Source: Jaapia argillacea MUCL 33604 (lineage: Eukaryota; Basidiomycota; Agaricomycetes; Jaapiales; Jaapiaceae). From it: 64,000 nucleotides of DNA. The notes beneath the pieces are model-generated. The model saw only the letters and a program-made list of their open reading frames with translations, was not told the origin of the DNA and ran no database searches. The position numbers and the translations under genes are program-made. This document shows positions 34,383 through 45,844 of the stretch, one piece after another. The first letter of the stretch is position 1; each line of letters opens with the position of its first letter. Where the stretch lies: NCBI GenBank assembly GCA_000697665.1, contig KL197710.1, forward strand, positions 2,269,036 through 2,333,035. The letters are read 5' to 3'.

Positions 34383-35047
34383 TTATCTCAAGGGTTTAGC
34401 AGTGGGGGACGGAGAACGGAACATCCGTGGAATCGAAGGAAGAGAGGATCAGAGGACAGGACAAACCGAGAAGTCCTTGTACAGGGAACCAAACAGCAAT
34501 CGGTCGAGGCATACGTGACCTCTGACTGGGAGGGCAATCAAGTGTACTCATCAGCAACTCAAGCCACCGTCGTCGGCACGATCACCATCAAATCAAATCA
34601 CTATGCATATGCATTTCTCTCATCGTTGGCATTGAACACACAAATTCATCATGACCCAACCAGCCCTTTCTGTATCGTTATTTAGAAGTATTATCGAACC
34701 ATGAACTGGAATGTATGTCTGTCGACTTATCATTATTTGATTGGGATGTCTTCACTATAGTTGGACCTCCTTTGTTAAAGGGGTGGTTTTCAAATCAATA
34801 GTCCACCCACTTGATCTGCTCGAGTCGAGAGAATCCCAGGTATCCGTCTCTGGGAGGTGATTCGGAGCGTACGGACATTCGCCAACTACTTATTAACGAG
34901 GGCAAGAGGTAGAATGTCCGATGGGCCATCGACGCTGTCAACGACCGCTTCAAATCAGGACGTCGCCACAGAAGGGTTCATGTGCGCGATACAGTGCAAA
35001 GTTCAAACCCTGGCAGTTCCCTCCAAGAAACAACCCCACATGCCCGA
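34383..35047. other. Intergenic region, convergent
   Basis: This 665-bp gap lies between a plus-strand and a minus-strand 3' end. It holds a 12-bp palindrome ATGCATATGCAT at 34603-34614. No gene is supported. Confidence 0.4.
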
Positions 35048-36319
35048 CTAGGATTTTGTAAACCCTTGACCTGGGACCCAATACCAGCCATCCAGAAGCT
35101 CGATTCTCACATCTGGAAGGGTATCCTGCAGCCGCTGGGCGAGGGAGCCCACAAGGGGCGACCTTCGGCCCATCTTGGAAGTAGCGAGCTGAATCCTACG
35201 CAGTGTGGAACCCATAGCCTTCAATGACAATGCCGTATCCCGAATACGGCAGGGCCGCATCGCCCGTGTTGGGACGCCAAGAATGACTTCCACAGGAGCA
35301 TTCGATGCCCCAACTGCTTTTATGCCCGCTAGTGGTCCCCTAAATTCTCGCAGATTAGGTAGAGAGTCGTGTTCAATCGATGCCCATGGGATTGGGAGAA
35401 ACAAGTTGTCAACGCCGTGTAAAGTCTCGATGGATGGGTGTCGTCTCACGAAAGCGCTGAACACCGATGAAGAACAGGTGATATTGTTAAACGATAGAAC
35501 TTTCAGCCTTGACCAGTTGGCGTTGGTGAAGATATTGTCAAAAGAGGGTGGCGAGCTCCAGCCCATGGACTGGAAGAATACTGCCAATATCTCCAAGTTT
35601 GGGCAGCGAAGGAGGAAACGGGTAAGAGGTTCGGTGTCCAAGCCGTCCTCCTGCTCCTCCAAGATTTCCATTACTCCCGACACCATACTGAATTGGGTGA
35701 GATTGCTGAGGTCAAAAATCTACCCAAGATCATGGACAGCCAAGATCAGCGTCCTGAATTCCGTAAATCAACGTCTGATACTTACCTTGGATTTGTATAT
35801 CCAAGTATGAGATGCGGATCCGTCGCCCACTGCATCTAGTGTATTGAAATCGCCTGCTCTGAAGTCGACCACACCGAGTTCGGAAAGGCGTGGGCACGAT
35901 CGCCTCAAGGTAGTCCAAATGCCATCTCCCAAAAAATGTGGGACTGTGTCATCACATCCCCACTGTAAAGCTCTCAAATCAATCATCCACCGAAGCGCTT
36001 GACAGAACGTCGTCGTCTCCAGATCCACGGGAAGGCGCGTATTTACCCTCCTTGAATCGAATGGAGAGAATCCCCGCGGAAGTCGGTTCTCGGCGACGAT
36101 TCGGAGGGTGCGGACATGTCGAGCAAAGTGAGGGTGCATAGCTAGATGGCTCCATAGCGAGTGATGCTGAGAGGGAGCGCTGATGTAGATGTAGTCAAGT
36201 TTTGGCTCAAGAGCCACTGCGAATTGCCTGCAGACAAGTCGTAGAGTGAAGATGTCCCTCGAGCATGGGATGGCATCAACGATAGCTTCGAATATCTCAG
36301 CCGGAAGGGTTGTGAACAT
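35048..36319 (-). CDS. F-box protein, copy 1 of a tandem trio
   Basis: The start MFTTLPAEIFEAIVDAIPCS at 36319 opens an F-box (LPAEIFEAIVD ... RLVCRQFAVALEP), the Skp1-binding element of SCF ubiquitin ligases. It continues DYIYISAPSQHHSLWSHLAM, ARHVRTLRIVAENRLPRGF, FCQALRWMIDLRALQWGCDD and SCPRLSELGVVDFRAG. One intron (about 35720-35785) joins this to a second exon with IFDLSNLTQFSMV, LLRCPNLEILAV, LKVLSFNNITCSSSVF and PSIETLHG, leucine-rich-repeat-like elements that would bind the substrate. The C terminus reads RIELLDGWYWVPGQGFTKS. The same two-exon layout and WVPGQGF end occur in copy 2. The substrate is unknown. Confidence 0.82.
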
Positions 36320-36594
36320 GGTGAGATAGACTGTATATGCCAGTGATGTCCAACGGGGAGTACTTGGAAGTACAGCGCCGAGTGGCACATGTGGGTTCTG
36401 AATGGTTACTGTAGTGCACGGTCACTCAATGAAACTCTGCCATGTACAATTTCGCTTCTGAGGATGTTAAATGTCGGTATTACAACGACAGCGCAGGGAG
36501 TACGACCCAGTACGATTCGGAGACTGCGCTAGCCAGCGTACACCAAGTAAATATTGGTTCTAAGATTCAACCTGTGATCCTATTTGGAATATTC

Positions 36595-37851
36595 CTATTT
36601 TCCAACAAATCCTTGGCCAGGAACCCAACAAAACCCACTCAACAGCTCAATCCTCGCATCTGGAGCAGCACGATGAATCCACTCTGCAATGAATTCCGTA
36701 TTATTACTCCGCGAGCGTGTGGGGACAAGCTGAATCCGACGCAAGGTCGAACTCATGGCGCTGAACGCCGCCTCCAGAATGTTCCAAGCTCTCATGGCAT
36801 GGATCGCCTGGACGTTAATATTGAGGATGGTTTCTAGTGGTGCACCGGCTGCTGCGATCCAGGGGAGGGCTCCCACAGGCCCTTTGAATTCACGAAGGTT
36901 GGGTAGGGAACCTGGTTGGATGGCCTGCCATGGGATGGGGGACGCGTAGCCCTCCGCGATGTCTAAAGCCTCGATGTTGGGATGTCGGCTGAGGAATTTG
37001 TGGAAGACCTCGGGAGAACAAACCACATTGGAAAGGGATAAGATCTTCAGGTTTGGCCAGTGTCCTTGGGTAAAGATATCGTCGAAGGAGGGTGGAGAAA
37101 GGCTGATCAGCTGGGAGGGAAATCTTATCACGAGTGTGTCGAGATCTGGGCAGCGGAGGAGGAAGTTCTTCAGAGGGTCTACATTCTTATCGTCGCGTGA
37201 GGCCTCCAATGCACCTGTCACCATGCTGAACTTGGTGATGTCACAGAGATTGAATATCTTTTCAGAAGTTGATTAGTGGCATTCATTGACGAGGCCGAAA
37301 GGCTGAAGGCATACCTTGGAATTATATACCCAGGGGTGTCCGCCAGACCCATCTCCCTCAACATCGAGACGCCCGAATCTCCCAACCCTAAGGTCGACCA
37401 CACCAACTTCAGAAAGGCGAGGACAAGACTCTTTCAACGTATCCCAAACCCCATCTCCCGAAAAATGAGGGACCGAGTGATCACAACCCCATTGTATGGC
37501 TCTCAGATCAACCATCCATCGCAACGCTTGGCAGAAAGTCGATACGTCCACGTCCGGGTCACAAACCGTCCGCACCGATCTCTGATCAAATCGAGGGATT
37601 ACTCCAGGTAACCGCTGCGCAATACTGGTGATTCGGAGTGTGCGGACGTGTCGCGCAAGCTCGGGGTGAGTGGCTAAATGATGCCAGAGAGCAGAGTGTT
37701 GTGAGGGCGCGCTGATGTGGATGTACTCGAGTCTGACGAGAAGGATCCTTTCGAATTGTTTGCAGGTGAGGGCGAGGAAGAAAATGTCGGAGGGGTTGTC
37801 GATGTTGTCGACGACAGCTTCGAATAGCTCAGCTGGAAGGTTCTTGATCAT
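36595..37851 (-). CDS. F-box protein, copy 2 of a tandem trio
   Basis: The start MIKNLPAELFEAVVDNIDNP at 37851 gives an F-box (LPAELFEAVVDNI ... ALTCKQFERILL). It shares with copy 1 HISAPSQHSALWHHLATHPE, ARHVRTLRITS, FCQALRWMVDLRAIQWGCDH, PHFSGDGVW and SCPRLSEVGVVDLRVG, so the N-terminal exons are close paralogs. One intron (about 37260-37315) separates the second exon, with IFNLCDITKFSMV, LLRCPDLDTLVIRF, LKILSLSNVVCSPEVFHKF and PNIEALDIAEG. The end is RIELLSGFCWVPGQGFVGK. SCF substrate adaptor role is inferred from the F-box plus LRR-like layout. Confidence 0.82.
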
Positions 37852-38158
37852 GGTGGGACGTGGTGTGGGATGGGGTTCTCATACGTGTTGATTTGTATGG
37901 GTAATATAGACAGAGAGGAGCTGTGCAGCATTGCATTGCATGCATTGATAGGTTGACAAGGGTACGGGCACAGCCTCCAGGGATCCCTGGACCATTTTGG
38001 TTCCGAAAAATAACCCCCTAAAAGCGGTGTCGCGTGGGCCAAGTCTTCACAAACAAAATCGAAGAAGTATATGAGCAAGGGAAGTCACAGAAAGCAACGA
38101 GGAGTAGTAATAATACGGCTCCACAACCTTCCTCAAAACGACCCTCATATATACCCTC

Positions 38159-39394
38159 CTATTCCATCACAAATCCTTTAGTCGGAACCCAGAAGCTCAA
38201 ACGATCCCCCCTCAACAACTCGATCCTCACATCCGGGGCCCATTCCTGTACTAAGCGAATAACGGGTTCAAAACTCTGGCCCTTGCAGAACGAATGCGTT
38301 GCGCCAAGTTGAATACGACGCAAAGTCGGACTCAGTCTCTGTAATGCAGGGCCAAGCGGGTCTTCGTACTTGAGGGGCGCTACGTGGGCACTGAGGAGGA
38401 CCTCAAGCGGTGAACCAGCCTCGGCGATTGAGGTGAGAACCTCCAACGGTCCCATGAATTCCCGCAAGCCAGGTAACCATCCGGCTTCAAGGACATTCCA
38501 TGGAAAAGCAGTTCGATGTACTGTCTCGTGTATGGTGTGTATCGTGGGGTGTCGACTGATGAATGTAGCAAATGACCCATCAGAGCAAGTGACGCCGCCT
38601 AGGGATAGAACCTTTAGCTGCGGCCAATGGCATTGCTGGAAGATCTCATCGAGGGATACGAGGGTGGAACGGGGGTGATGGAACGACAATTCCAGTGTCA
38701 CTAGATCAGGACACCGGAGGAGGAAGTCCTTCAGGGCAGAGGTGTCAAGGTAGGTGCTTCCGAGGTCGGTCGCCATGCTAAATTTAGTCATGTTGCCGAG
38801 GTCCAACATCTAGTCGCAAGGATCGACATCCATGATCAGAACACTTCTTTTGTTATGGGCAGTAAGACGAATACAACGAACCTCGGAGTGAAGACATGAG
38901 CGCCATATATCAAGTTGTAAATCCATCTGAACAGGCGTTTGAAGCTCGTTCACAAAGAGCTCGGTGAGACGCGGGCAAGACTTTTTCACCACATCCCAAA
39001 CCCCATCCCCCACAAACTGCGGCGTCGACTCATGATTGCCCCACTTGACCGATCTCAAATCACTCATCCATCCAAGCGCCTTACAGAATTTCTCTCCAAC
39101 CAGATCCACGGAAGACTCGTGCACCTTTGCAGAGACTTGGGAGAACGCTCGAGGTAGTCGTTCTTTTTGTACGACGTGGAGGATACGGACGTGTCGCGCG
39201 TCCTCGGGGTGCTCAGCGAGGTGGTTCCATATGTCATAATGGGTAAAGGGAGCGCTAATGAAGAAGTAGTCGAGTTTTGGTGCAAGGATCTCTGCGAATT
39301 GTTTGCAGGCAAGGCCGAGGGAGATGACATCTAATGGCGAGTCGATATTATCGACGATGGCTTCCACTAACTCTGTAGGGAGAGTGCCGATCAT
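38159..39394 (-). CDS. F-box protein, copy 3 of a tandem trio, most divergent
   Basis: The start MIGTLPTELVEAIVDNIDSP at 39394 gives an F-box (LPTELVEAIVDNI ... GLACKQFAEILAPKLDY). It keeps FFISAPFTHYDIWNHLAEHP, ARHVRILHVV, WMSDLRSVKWGNHESTPQFV and SCPRLTELFVNELQ, but differs more than copies 1 and 2 do from each other. One intron (about 38813-38883) joins SE to MLDLGNMTKFSMATDLG; the second exon has LLRCPDLVTLELSF, LKVLSLGGVTCSDGSFATF and HPTIHTIHE. The end is RLSFWVPTKGFVME, where the WVPGQGF motif of the other copies has become WVPTKGF. Its distance suggests it split off first. Confidence 0.82.
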
Positions 39395-40228
39395 GGTATT
39401 GGTGGTGAGTAAATCAGGATGTGTCGAATTTGTATGTCCGCAGGCGTGCCAAGCGTCCTTTATAACGTCCTTGTTGTCGGTACCATCACGGTACCATCAC
39501 CTGGGGCTGTGCGCACGAAATGACTGGGGGCTGCGGGGGCCGCTCGTAGCGCCCACGGCAGCAACGGAGGCGGGTATGTCCATTACACAGATGAGAGATT
39601 GCTCAGCGAGATAATAAGGGGGCTGTGGAACATCGATGACAATGACTGTCGCATGACAGGACTGAGGACGAGGAGGCCATATTTACCACCCGAATTGCCC
39701 CGCATCCACCCCCACGAGCCCCGAAACGCCCCTAAAGAGTCCGCAGTGGCAGTGCAGCGGGTCTTGGCGACTCACAGCCTTTTCATCTACGCATGATAGT
39801 TGGAACGAAACCAAAATAGCAGAACCAATCCCGCCAGCAAACCGTCCATCGTATCGGGAAGTTAATCCGTCGTTCTGGTGTAAAGTCAAAGTACAGTAAG
39901 TGACGCCGCAGGAGACACGGTAACTCACGGTAACTCACGGCAATGATCACCGTGACTTCTAGATGACCACCAGAGCACTATTGGCTCTTGCTGCGGGTCG
40001 CGAGCCTTTTGACGAGCATAGACCGAGGCTTGTCAAACTCTATTCCGCAGGCAAGGCAGGATGGATGTCATCGGTCAGAATGGCACGGTATCCCCGAGGG
40101 CAAGGTGTTGGGAACTCCTTAAAAAGCTTATAAGGTTCCGAAGTCCTCAGCGGATTACACAGCAAATTAAGTGCACAGGATCAACACTTCAATCCGCAGG
40201 TTCCTCTCGAAGTTTCCGTTCTGAGAAA
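39395..40228. other. Intergenic region with short direct repeats
   Basis: This 834-bp gap between two minus-strand genes has no supported gene. It holds a doubled GGTACCATCAC at 39479-39500 and a repeated ACGGTAACTC at about 39917-39940 followed by ATCACCGTGAC. The promoter of F-box copy 3 must lie here. Confidence 0.4.
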
Positions 40229-41845
40229 TCACCATCCCCCACTTCCCCTAACCTCAACCTCCAAACATTTCCTCAAACCCTCTCTCATCTCTCCGATTCC
40301 CCACTTCTCCCCTTCCCCCTCCCCTTCGACCCCACTGAAGAAAGGCCCAACACAAACTTTCGCAACACCCGTAAACACATCTTCCAATATCCAACGTAAT
40401 CGAGGACCCGTCATCTCGATAGCTGGCTCGGCGTTGAGTTCGAGGAGGGATATGCGCCATGGGGATGAGTTTTGTTGAGGGGCCGAGGTGGAGCGAGAGG
40501 GAGGGTGATGGGAGAGGAGAAAGTCGACTCCGAATAGTTCGAATGCGTTTGGTAAAGGCTGGTGAATGGGTTCGGAGTTCAGTTCGGAAACTCCACGGAA
40601 GAAGGTAAGAGAAGGGACGAACTTGGAAATGAACAGGCATTTCAAGAGCTGCTTTGAAAGTCTCCGCTAACACTTTACCCATCCGGACCTTGACACTTTC
40701 CACATCTTCTGGCGTCAGCACTTTCCCTTCCCCATCTGCATCGCCAATGACAGACCAACCAACGAGCTCGTCCAAGAGTCTTACATACTCCTCTCCTTGT
40801 CCCGGTTGTAAACAAGTATTCGTCAAATGTCTCGCCATCTCTTGTCCTTTATTAACTCCATCGTCTGTGGATGAAGAAAAGGAGGGGGAAGGGTGGGAGT
40901 AGGGAGATGAGGAGAAGAGTGCGAGGATGTGGTTGGAGAGGTAGAGTGTTAGGGCTCCGGAGGCGACGACGTAGGCTCTAAGGTGGAACTGTTTGTTAAG
41001 AGAGGTGGGTTAGACTGGAAGTTGGCGGTAGGAGGAGAGAAGGACGAACTTTATGGCCTGTGAGAGATGGAGTGGGGGGACGGGGGACGGAAGGAGGAGA
41101 GAGGAGGAGAGGCGTGTCGATGTATTCCTGGTGTCATATGAGATTAGATTGGATGAAGAGAGGAAGGAGGACGGAAGGAGCAACTGACTTGGATAACGAA
41201 ATGTCGAAGCTGAGAAGCGACGATCGAAGTGTCGTGATCTTCCTGATCATCTTCCTGGACATCCTCTTTGTCTTCCCCTTCATCCCCGTCATCGTCCTGC
41301 TCCTCAAACTCTTCAAAAATCTCTTGCAGTCTCCCTTTGGAATCAAATAACCTAATCCCCATCCCCCGATCCGCCATCCCAGGTTTCAAGATCCACCACT
41401 TCCTCTTCTCTTCACTCTCTTCCAAATTCATGTCCAATTCGATCCCAAGCTGATACAACTCTAACATCCAAGCCTCCTCGAGCTCATCAGCCCAACAGAT
41501 TTCCACCTCCCACGTCCTCGGCACACCTTGCTTCAACAACTTCGCTCCCTCGTCGTCAGGGTGCTTTGTTGTGTAAGAATGGATCGTGCGAGAGAGGAAG
41601 TGTTTGCGGATGAGGGCTTTGCGGATTATGTAGGATGAGGAGAGGGATGAGGATGGGTGGGAGAGGGTGAGTTCGTGAGAGATGGAGTCGTAGGTTGACC
41701 ATTGGAGGAGGTTGGATGGAAGGGGAGAGGGGGTAGGGGTAGATGTGGTGTGGATGGGAAGGGAGAGGCAGGAGAGGGCCTTGCGGACCAGAGAGTCGGT
41801 GAGCGGCGCCGATGGCCAGGATACAAAGGCTGTCGTTGAAGACAT
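40229..41845 (-). CDS. Tubulin-tyrosine-ligase-like (TTL) protein, Pby1-type
   Basis: TTL-fold enzymes are ATP-grasp ligases that add amino acids to proteins. The start is MSSTTAFVSWPSAPLTDSLV at 41845. Landmarks in order: YIIRKALIRKHFL, ELDMNLEESEEKRKWWIL leading to KPGMADRGMGIRLF (ATP-binding), FVIQ|EYIDTPLLL, then HKFHLRAYVVASGALTLYLS (the family HIRxYVL strand), EMARHLTNTCLQ (compare HLTNTxxQ), NAFELFGVDFLLSH, and LLELNAEPAIEMTG (metal-binding ELNxxP). It ends VEVRGSGGW. S. cerevisiae Pby1 has such a domain next to a SurE-like phosphatase part; no SurE part is seen here. At least three introns are needed, and joining EYIDTPLLL to HKFHLR appears to need a very small intron of about 31 bp. 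It shares a 252-bp divergent promoter with MMM1. Confidence 0.85.
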
Positions 41846-42097
41846 GCGATATGTAAGATAATCTAGAGTTGTTAGAATACTCTATAGGATATTCAACGGA
41901 TATATAAGCTATCATCCAAGTCATCGCCGTTGCAGTTATTCTGGGCAGCGGCAGCGAACAGTCCCAACTTTAGACCCTAACCCCATCCGCCCCGAAAAGG
42001 AAATCCGGAAAAAGCGATATCCTGGTTTCCACTGACCGCGAGGACCCACGGCTTCGCTGGGCGTCAAGTCAACGCCGATGCTCTTCACCCATTCACC

Positions 42098-43502
42098 ATG
42101 TCCCAAAACTACCTCTTCACCCTCCAGCCCACCTTTACTCAAGGTCTCATCCTAGGCCAACTCTCCATCCTCTTCCTCCTCGCTCTCATCCTCAAATACC
42201 TCTTCCTCGAATCTTCAAATGACCCCGCCTCATCCTCACCAACCTCCGACTATCCTTTCGAGAGTTACCATCGCCATCATCACAAACATACCTCAGAAGT
42301 CGAAGTCAAAGATGCTGCCCTCACACAACAGCAACATTGGATGGCTGCGCGCAAAGCAGAGGAGGTGGTTGAAGAAGAGAACGTGGGGTTCGAGTCGGCA
42401 GAGTGGTTCAATATGTTGATACGACAGGTGAGTTTCAGTTTCTCTTGCATTGAAGTAATGTGTAAATGTGAACTTTGGTATAGGTCGTGCAGACTTATCG
42501 TTCGAAACTGAGAGATGATTTACCCGGTCCGGAGGGTGACGAAATTGCTCGGCAACGAATAGAAGACTTTGCCAACAAGATGAGACCTACAGGCGTCCTC
42601 GTACGTCTTCTCTCCATCCTCCCCGTCTCATTACCAGATACTCATGACGTGTAGGATCCCATACGAATACACTCCGTCGACCTTGGCATATCCGCACCCC
42701 GCCTCTCAAACGCCCGACTAAAACCACATAACCACTCTCCTCAACCATCCTCCGAACCCGAACTCGTACGTCCATCCCCAAACGACCCGTTCCCTATATC
42801 TCGCTTTCCCCTCTCCGACACACCACGTTCCCTCCACGCAATGACCTTCATGAAAAACTGATGGAACGTGGGCGGTTTTGTAGCAAGCTCAATTCGAACT
42901 ATCGTATACGGATACGGTATCGATATCACTATCGACAGCTTGCTTGTTCAACTACCCTTTCCCTTCTTTCGCGAGACTACCTGTCTCGCTAACAATATCG
43001 CTCTCACTTTTCTCATCACCTGTACGTATATATATTTCTTCTCCGCGCTTTCTCAAAGACTTACAACCAAACGCAGATTACACTAACAGCCCCCATACCA
43101 ACTCACCACTCACCGACCCTAACCCTCTCACTACCCCCACCTACATCCTCGGGACCAGGGTTCACACTAAACTTGAAAACGACATCGTTAATGGGGAGTA
43201 GGGCCAAATTAGCTGACGTACCCAAAGTAGGCGAGCTGATAGAAATGCAGGTATGATTCCATCCCTCCCCCTCAACCTGGTAGTCAAAGTGGAATTGAAC
43301 GATGATGTAGATACGCAAAGCACTATCGGATCGAGGGACGTGGAAGATCGTCCTTCCTGGTTTGGGAACGGTGGAAGAAGCGAAAGAGGAGATTAAGAAG
43401 GAACATGAACATAAAATGGAGGAACGGAGAGTGAAGGAGCAGATGATGAATGGGTTGGGTGGGGAGGGGGATGGAGAGGGGAGTGTGGACGTTTCGGATT
43501 GA
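42098..43502 (+). CDS. MMM1: MMM1, ERMES complex SMP-domain protein (copy A, canonical)
   Basis: Mmm1 is the ER-anchored subunit of the ER-mitochondria encounter structure and moves phospholipids between the two membranes through its SMP domain. The short N terminus MSQNYLFTLQPTF is followed by the membrane helix GLILGQLSILFLLALILKYL, the family's typical motif. The SMP domain begins FESAEWFNMLIRQVVQTYRS, then RIEDFANKMRPT, PIRIHSVDLGISAPRLS, AQFELSYTDTVSISLST, LPVSLTISLSLFSSP, SPTLTLSLPPPTSSGPGFTL and IRKALSDRGTWKIVLPGL. Five introns fit GT-AG (first 42428-42483). A charged tail ends GSVDVSD. Copy A lacks the kinase-derived leader and has the usual N terminus, so I take it as the ancestral gene. 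Confidence 0.93.
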
Positions 43503-44081
43503 GTGGTCGTAGGATGGGGAGGGGAGAGATGAGTGTTCGAGTGTGAGGCTTGATTGGATTCTCGGTATGATTGACGACATCCTCGACGACACCCATTGAG
43601 ACTACATTTGGAATCTTGCAATTGCCATACCCGACCGCCCATGTTTTCGGTTTGCATTGTACACTTCCGATGTTTCGCTTACTCCCTACTCTGCACGTTT
43701 TGATAGACCGATTACAGCAGTAGTTTCCGATATTTATTACCTTTGAAGTTCTGTTGGTTTGTTGTATTGAACGATCGTATAATTTTTTTCGTGAGCGCCT
43801 CGTTTGCTTTGTATATTTGGAGGCGGCATGGAACTTGAAGCAAGTAGCAAGATTTGAAACTCGTCCTACTACGTTTCACCACACAACATCTCTAGTGCTC
43901 TCTAGTAGCTCTAACAGTAACTCACTCTAATCTCATGGATAGGCTGCTGGGATCGATGAACTCTATGTTGTACGTACCCCTGGTGAACTCTATGTTCGTA
44001 TCCCTGGGAAGGCTACGAACATAGAGCCCGCCACCATCATCGTACAATTGACTAGCACAACGTGACTCAAGTCTGAATTCC
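43503..44081. other. Spacer between MMM1 copies A and B
   Basis: This 579-bp stretch has no gene. Near 43961-44030 a GAACTCTATGTT sequence is repeated directly and again inverted (GAACATAGAG), which could form a stem. The promoter of copy B would lie here. Confidence 0.4.
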
Positions 44082-45328
44082 ATGCCTCTCAATTCCGAAA
44101 CGCCCAAGGCGGTCAGTTCCAGTATTGCACAAAATCGTCTCGTGTTCATTCGAGGTCTCATACTTGGTCAAATATCCATCCTCTTGCTCCTGGGTCTCAA
44201 ATACGTGTTCCTGGGGTCTTTCGTCTCCGTCTTTTCGGAAACGTGGCAAACCCCCGACTATCGAAAAGATAGCCATCGTCACAACCGTTTGGCAGAGTTT
44301 GAACTCCACGATGCTGAGATGACGCGAGGAGCAACGAATGTGGGGTTCGAATCGGCCGAGTGGGCCAACATGGTGATAGCACAGGTATGTTTCGGTTTCT
44401 CTTGGGTCAGGAGCCTTATATACAAGGATTTGGTATAGGTCGTTCAGACATATCGCTCGAAAATGAGAGATGATTTACCTGGTGAGGAAGGCGATGAAAT
44501 TGTTCGGCGGCGAATTGAACATTTCGCCAATAAGATGAGACCTACCGACGTTCTCGTAAATTCCCCCTTCTCACAATTCTATCTCGTTGGCAAATTTGTG
44601 AGACTTTGGGATTGTGTGTAGGGCCCCATACGAATTCACGATGTCAACCTGGGCGTATCCGCACCCCGTGTCTCTGGCGTGCATTTAATACCACCAGCTG
44701 AACATTTTCTACGACCTTCATCCGAGAATGAACTTGTAAGTTTAGTTCCAGCCCCCCTTATACCTGCGCTTTGCGGGAATCACACATGATGCTGATGGGA
44801 TATCTTGGTTCGGTCTAGCAAGCACAATTTGAAGTATTCTACGAAGACTCAGTGTCGATATCGTTATCGACAAGTTACGTGGCCAAGATTGCTTTCCTCC
44901 CCATCCATCTACTAGTCTCCCTGCGCATCGATCTCTTGAATTTCTCTTCACCCGTACGTTGTTATTCTCACCTTTTCTCGAATACTTAAAGCCAACGCTA
45001 GATAATGCTTACAGCTCCGACAACAAATCACCCTTCGCCAACCTTGACTCTCACACTACCTCCACCTCCACCGTCAGGCCCTGGATTCACACTTGAACTC
45101 AATATGACGTCGACGTTGCACATTATCGTCCCATTAGACAATTTTCCCCTGGTGAAGGAGGCGGTCGGGATGGAGGTACGTCCACCTCCTCACTTACCTT
45201 TCATGAAATTTGTTAATGGACCTCGATAATGGGCGTAGATCCGCAAAGCTATATCGGAAGCTGGGACTGTGAAGATAGCCCTTCCAGATCTATTCGCCGC
45301 GGGAGGAGGAGTGGAGCAAGAAGTATGA
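44082..45328 (+). CDS. MMM1-like paralog, copy B
   Basis: The start MPLNSETPKAVSSSIAQNRL at 44082 aligns with residues KPLTCETPNARSSR within the leader of copy C, so the start has moved inside the kinase-derived leader. The membrane helix GLILGQISILLLLGLKYVFL is shorter by one or two residues than in A. The SMP part reads FESAEWANMVIAQ, QTYRSKMRDDLPGEEGDEIV, GPIRIHDVNLGVSAPRVSGV, FEVFYEDSVSISLSTSYVAK, LLVSLRIDLLNFSSP, PSPTLTLTLPPPPPSGPGFT and IRKAISEAGTVKIALPDLFA, with a short tail GGGVEQEV and the stop at 45326-45328. All introns have GT-AG ends and the frame is open throughout, so it may be expressed. It lacks the long charged tail of copy A. Function beyond Mmm1 likeness is unknown. Confidence 0.8.
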
Positions 45329-45374
45329 ACATAGCATGAGGAAATGCTAGCTGTGGATAGGATGGAGACCTTGG

Positions 45375-45553
45375 AAATCCAAGTCACTCAAGGCCGAGGC
45401 TACCAGCGCAAGCGCTCCTCAAGCTCAAGCTCATACTCGTCCCCCCAGTCCTCTACCAAAGCTGCATCCACCACGCCCAACGCGCCTTCCCTCTCGCTCG
45501 GTCTACTCCTACGAACGCCTCAATCAAATCGAAGAAGGTTCCTGCGGCAGTCT
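45375..45553 (+). pseudogene. Stranded 5' coding fragment of the CDK11-like gene
   Basis: This stretch matches the 5' coding part of the kinase gene at about 49464-49668 at the nucleotide level: both share AAATCCAAGT, GAGGCTACC, GCGCAAGCGCTCCTCAA and the run CCCTCTCGCTCGGTCTACTC continuing through CTACGAACGCCTCAATCAAA into GAAGAAGGTTCCT. It lacks an internal piece of some 25-30 bp and stops matching at the kinase glycine loop, where the sequence diverges. It has no start of its own in a useful context and no kinase core, so it is a dead remnant left by the duplication. Confidence 0.85.
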
Positions 45554-45844
45554 AGATGGGATATCTGTCGGTGAAGGGTGGTTCCGCATTTAGTTTCATT
45601 TTTCAGGTTGGCGGTGTTATTTACGCAAGTATAAGCACTGTTCCCTTATCCACAATAAGTTTAAAAGTGTGAAACCCGAATTCCTTGAACTTATTGTCCT
45701 TCTGAATGACAATGTGAACTTCAAGAACAAGTCACAAACGCGTTCACCACGCAAGTGATTCTCCAACTGCCTACTCGTGCACCCCATCCTTGAACCTCGT
45801 GGATAGATGGGTGTCCTGAATCGCTCTTGATCCAACGAGCATCA

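Noticed and set aside
43503-44081. Possible transposon insertion between MMM1 copies A and B
   Set aside because: The inverted GAACTCTATGTT-type repeats are short and internal; there is no transposase, no terminal repeat pair and no target duplication.
45344-45574. Small plus-strand open frame of 76 residues between MMM1 copies
   Set aside because: It is the decayed fragment of the CDK11 5' coding region read in a chance frame, not a separate gene.
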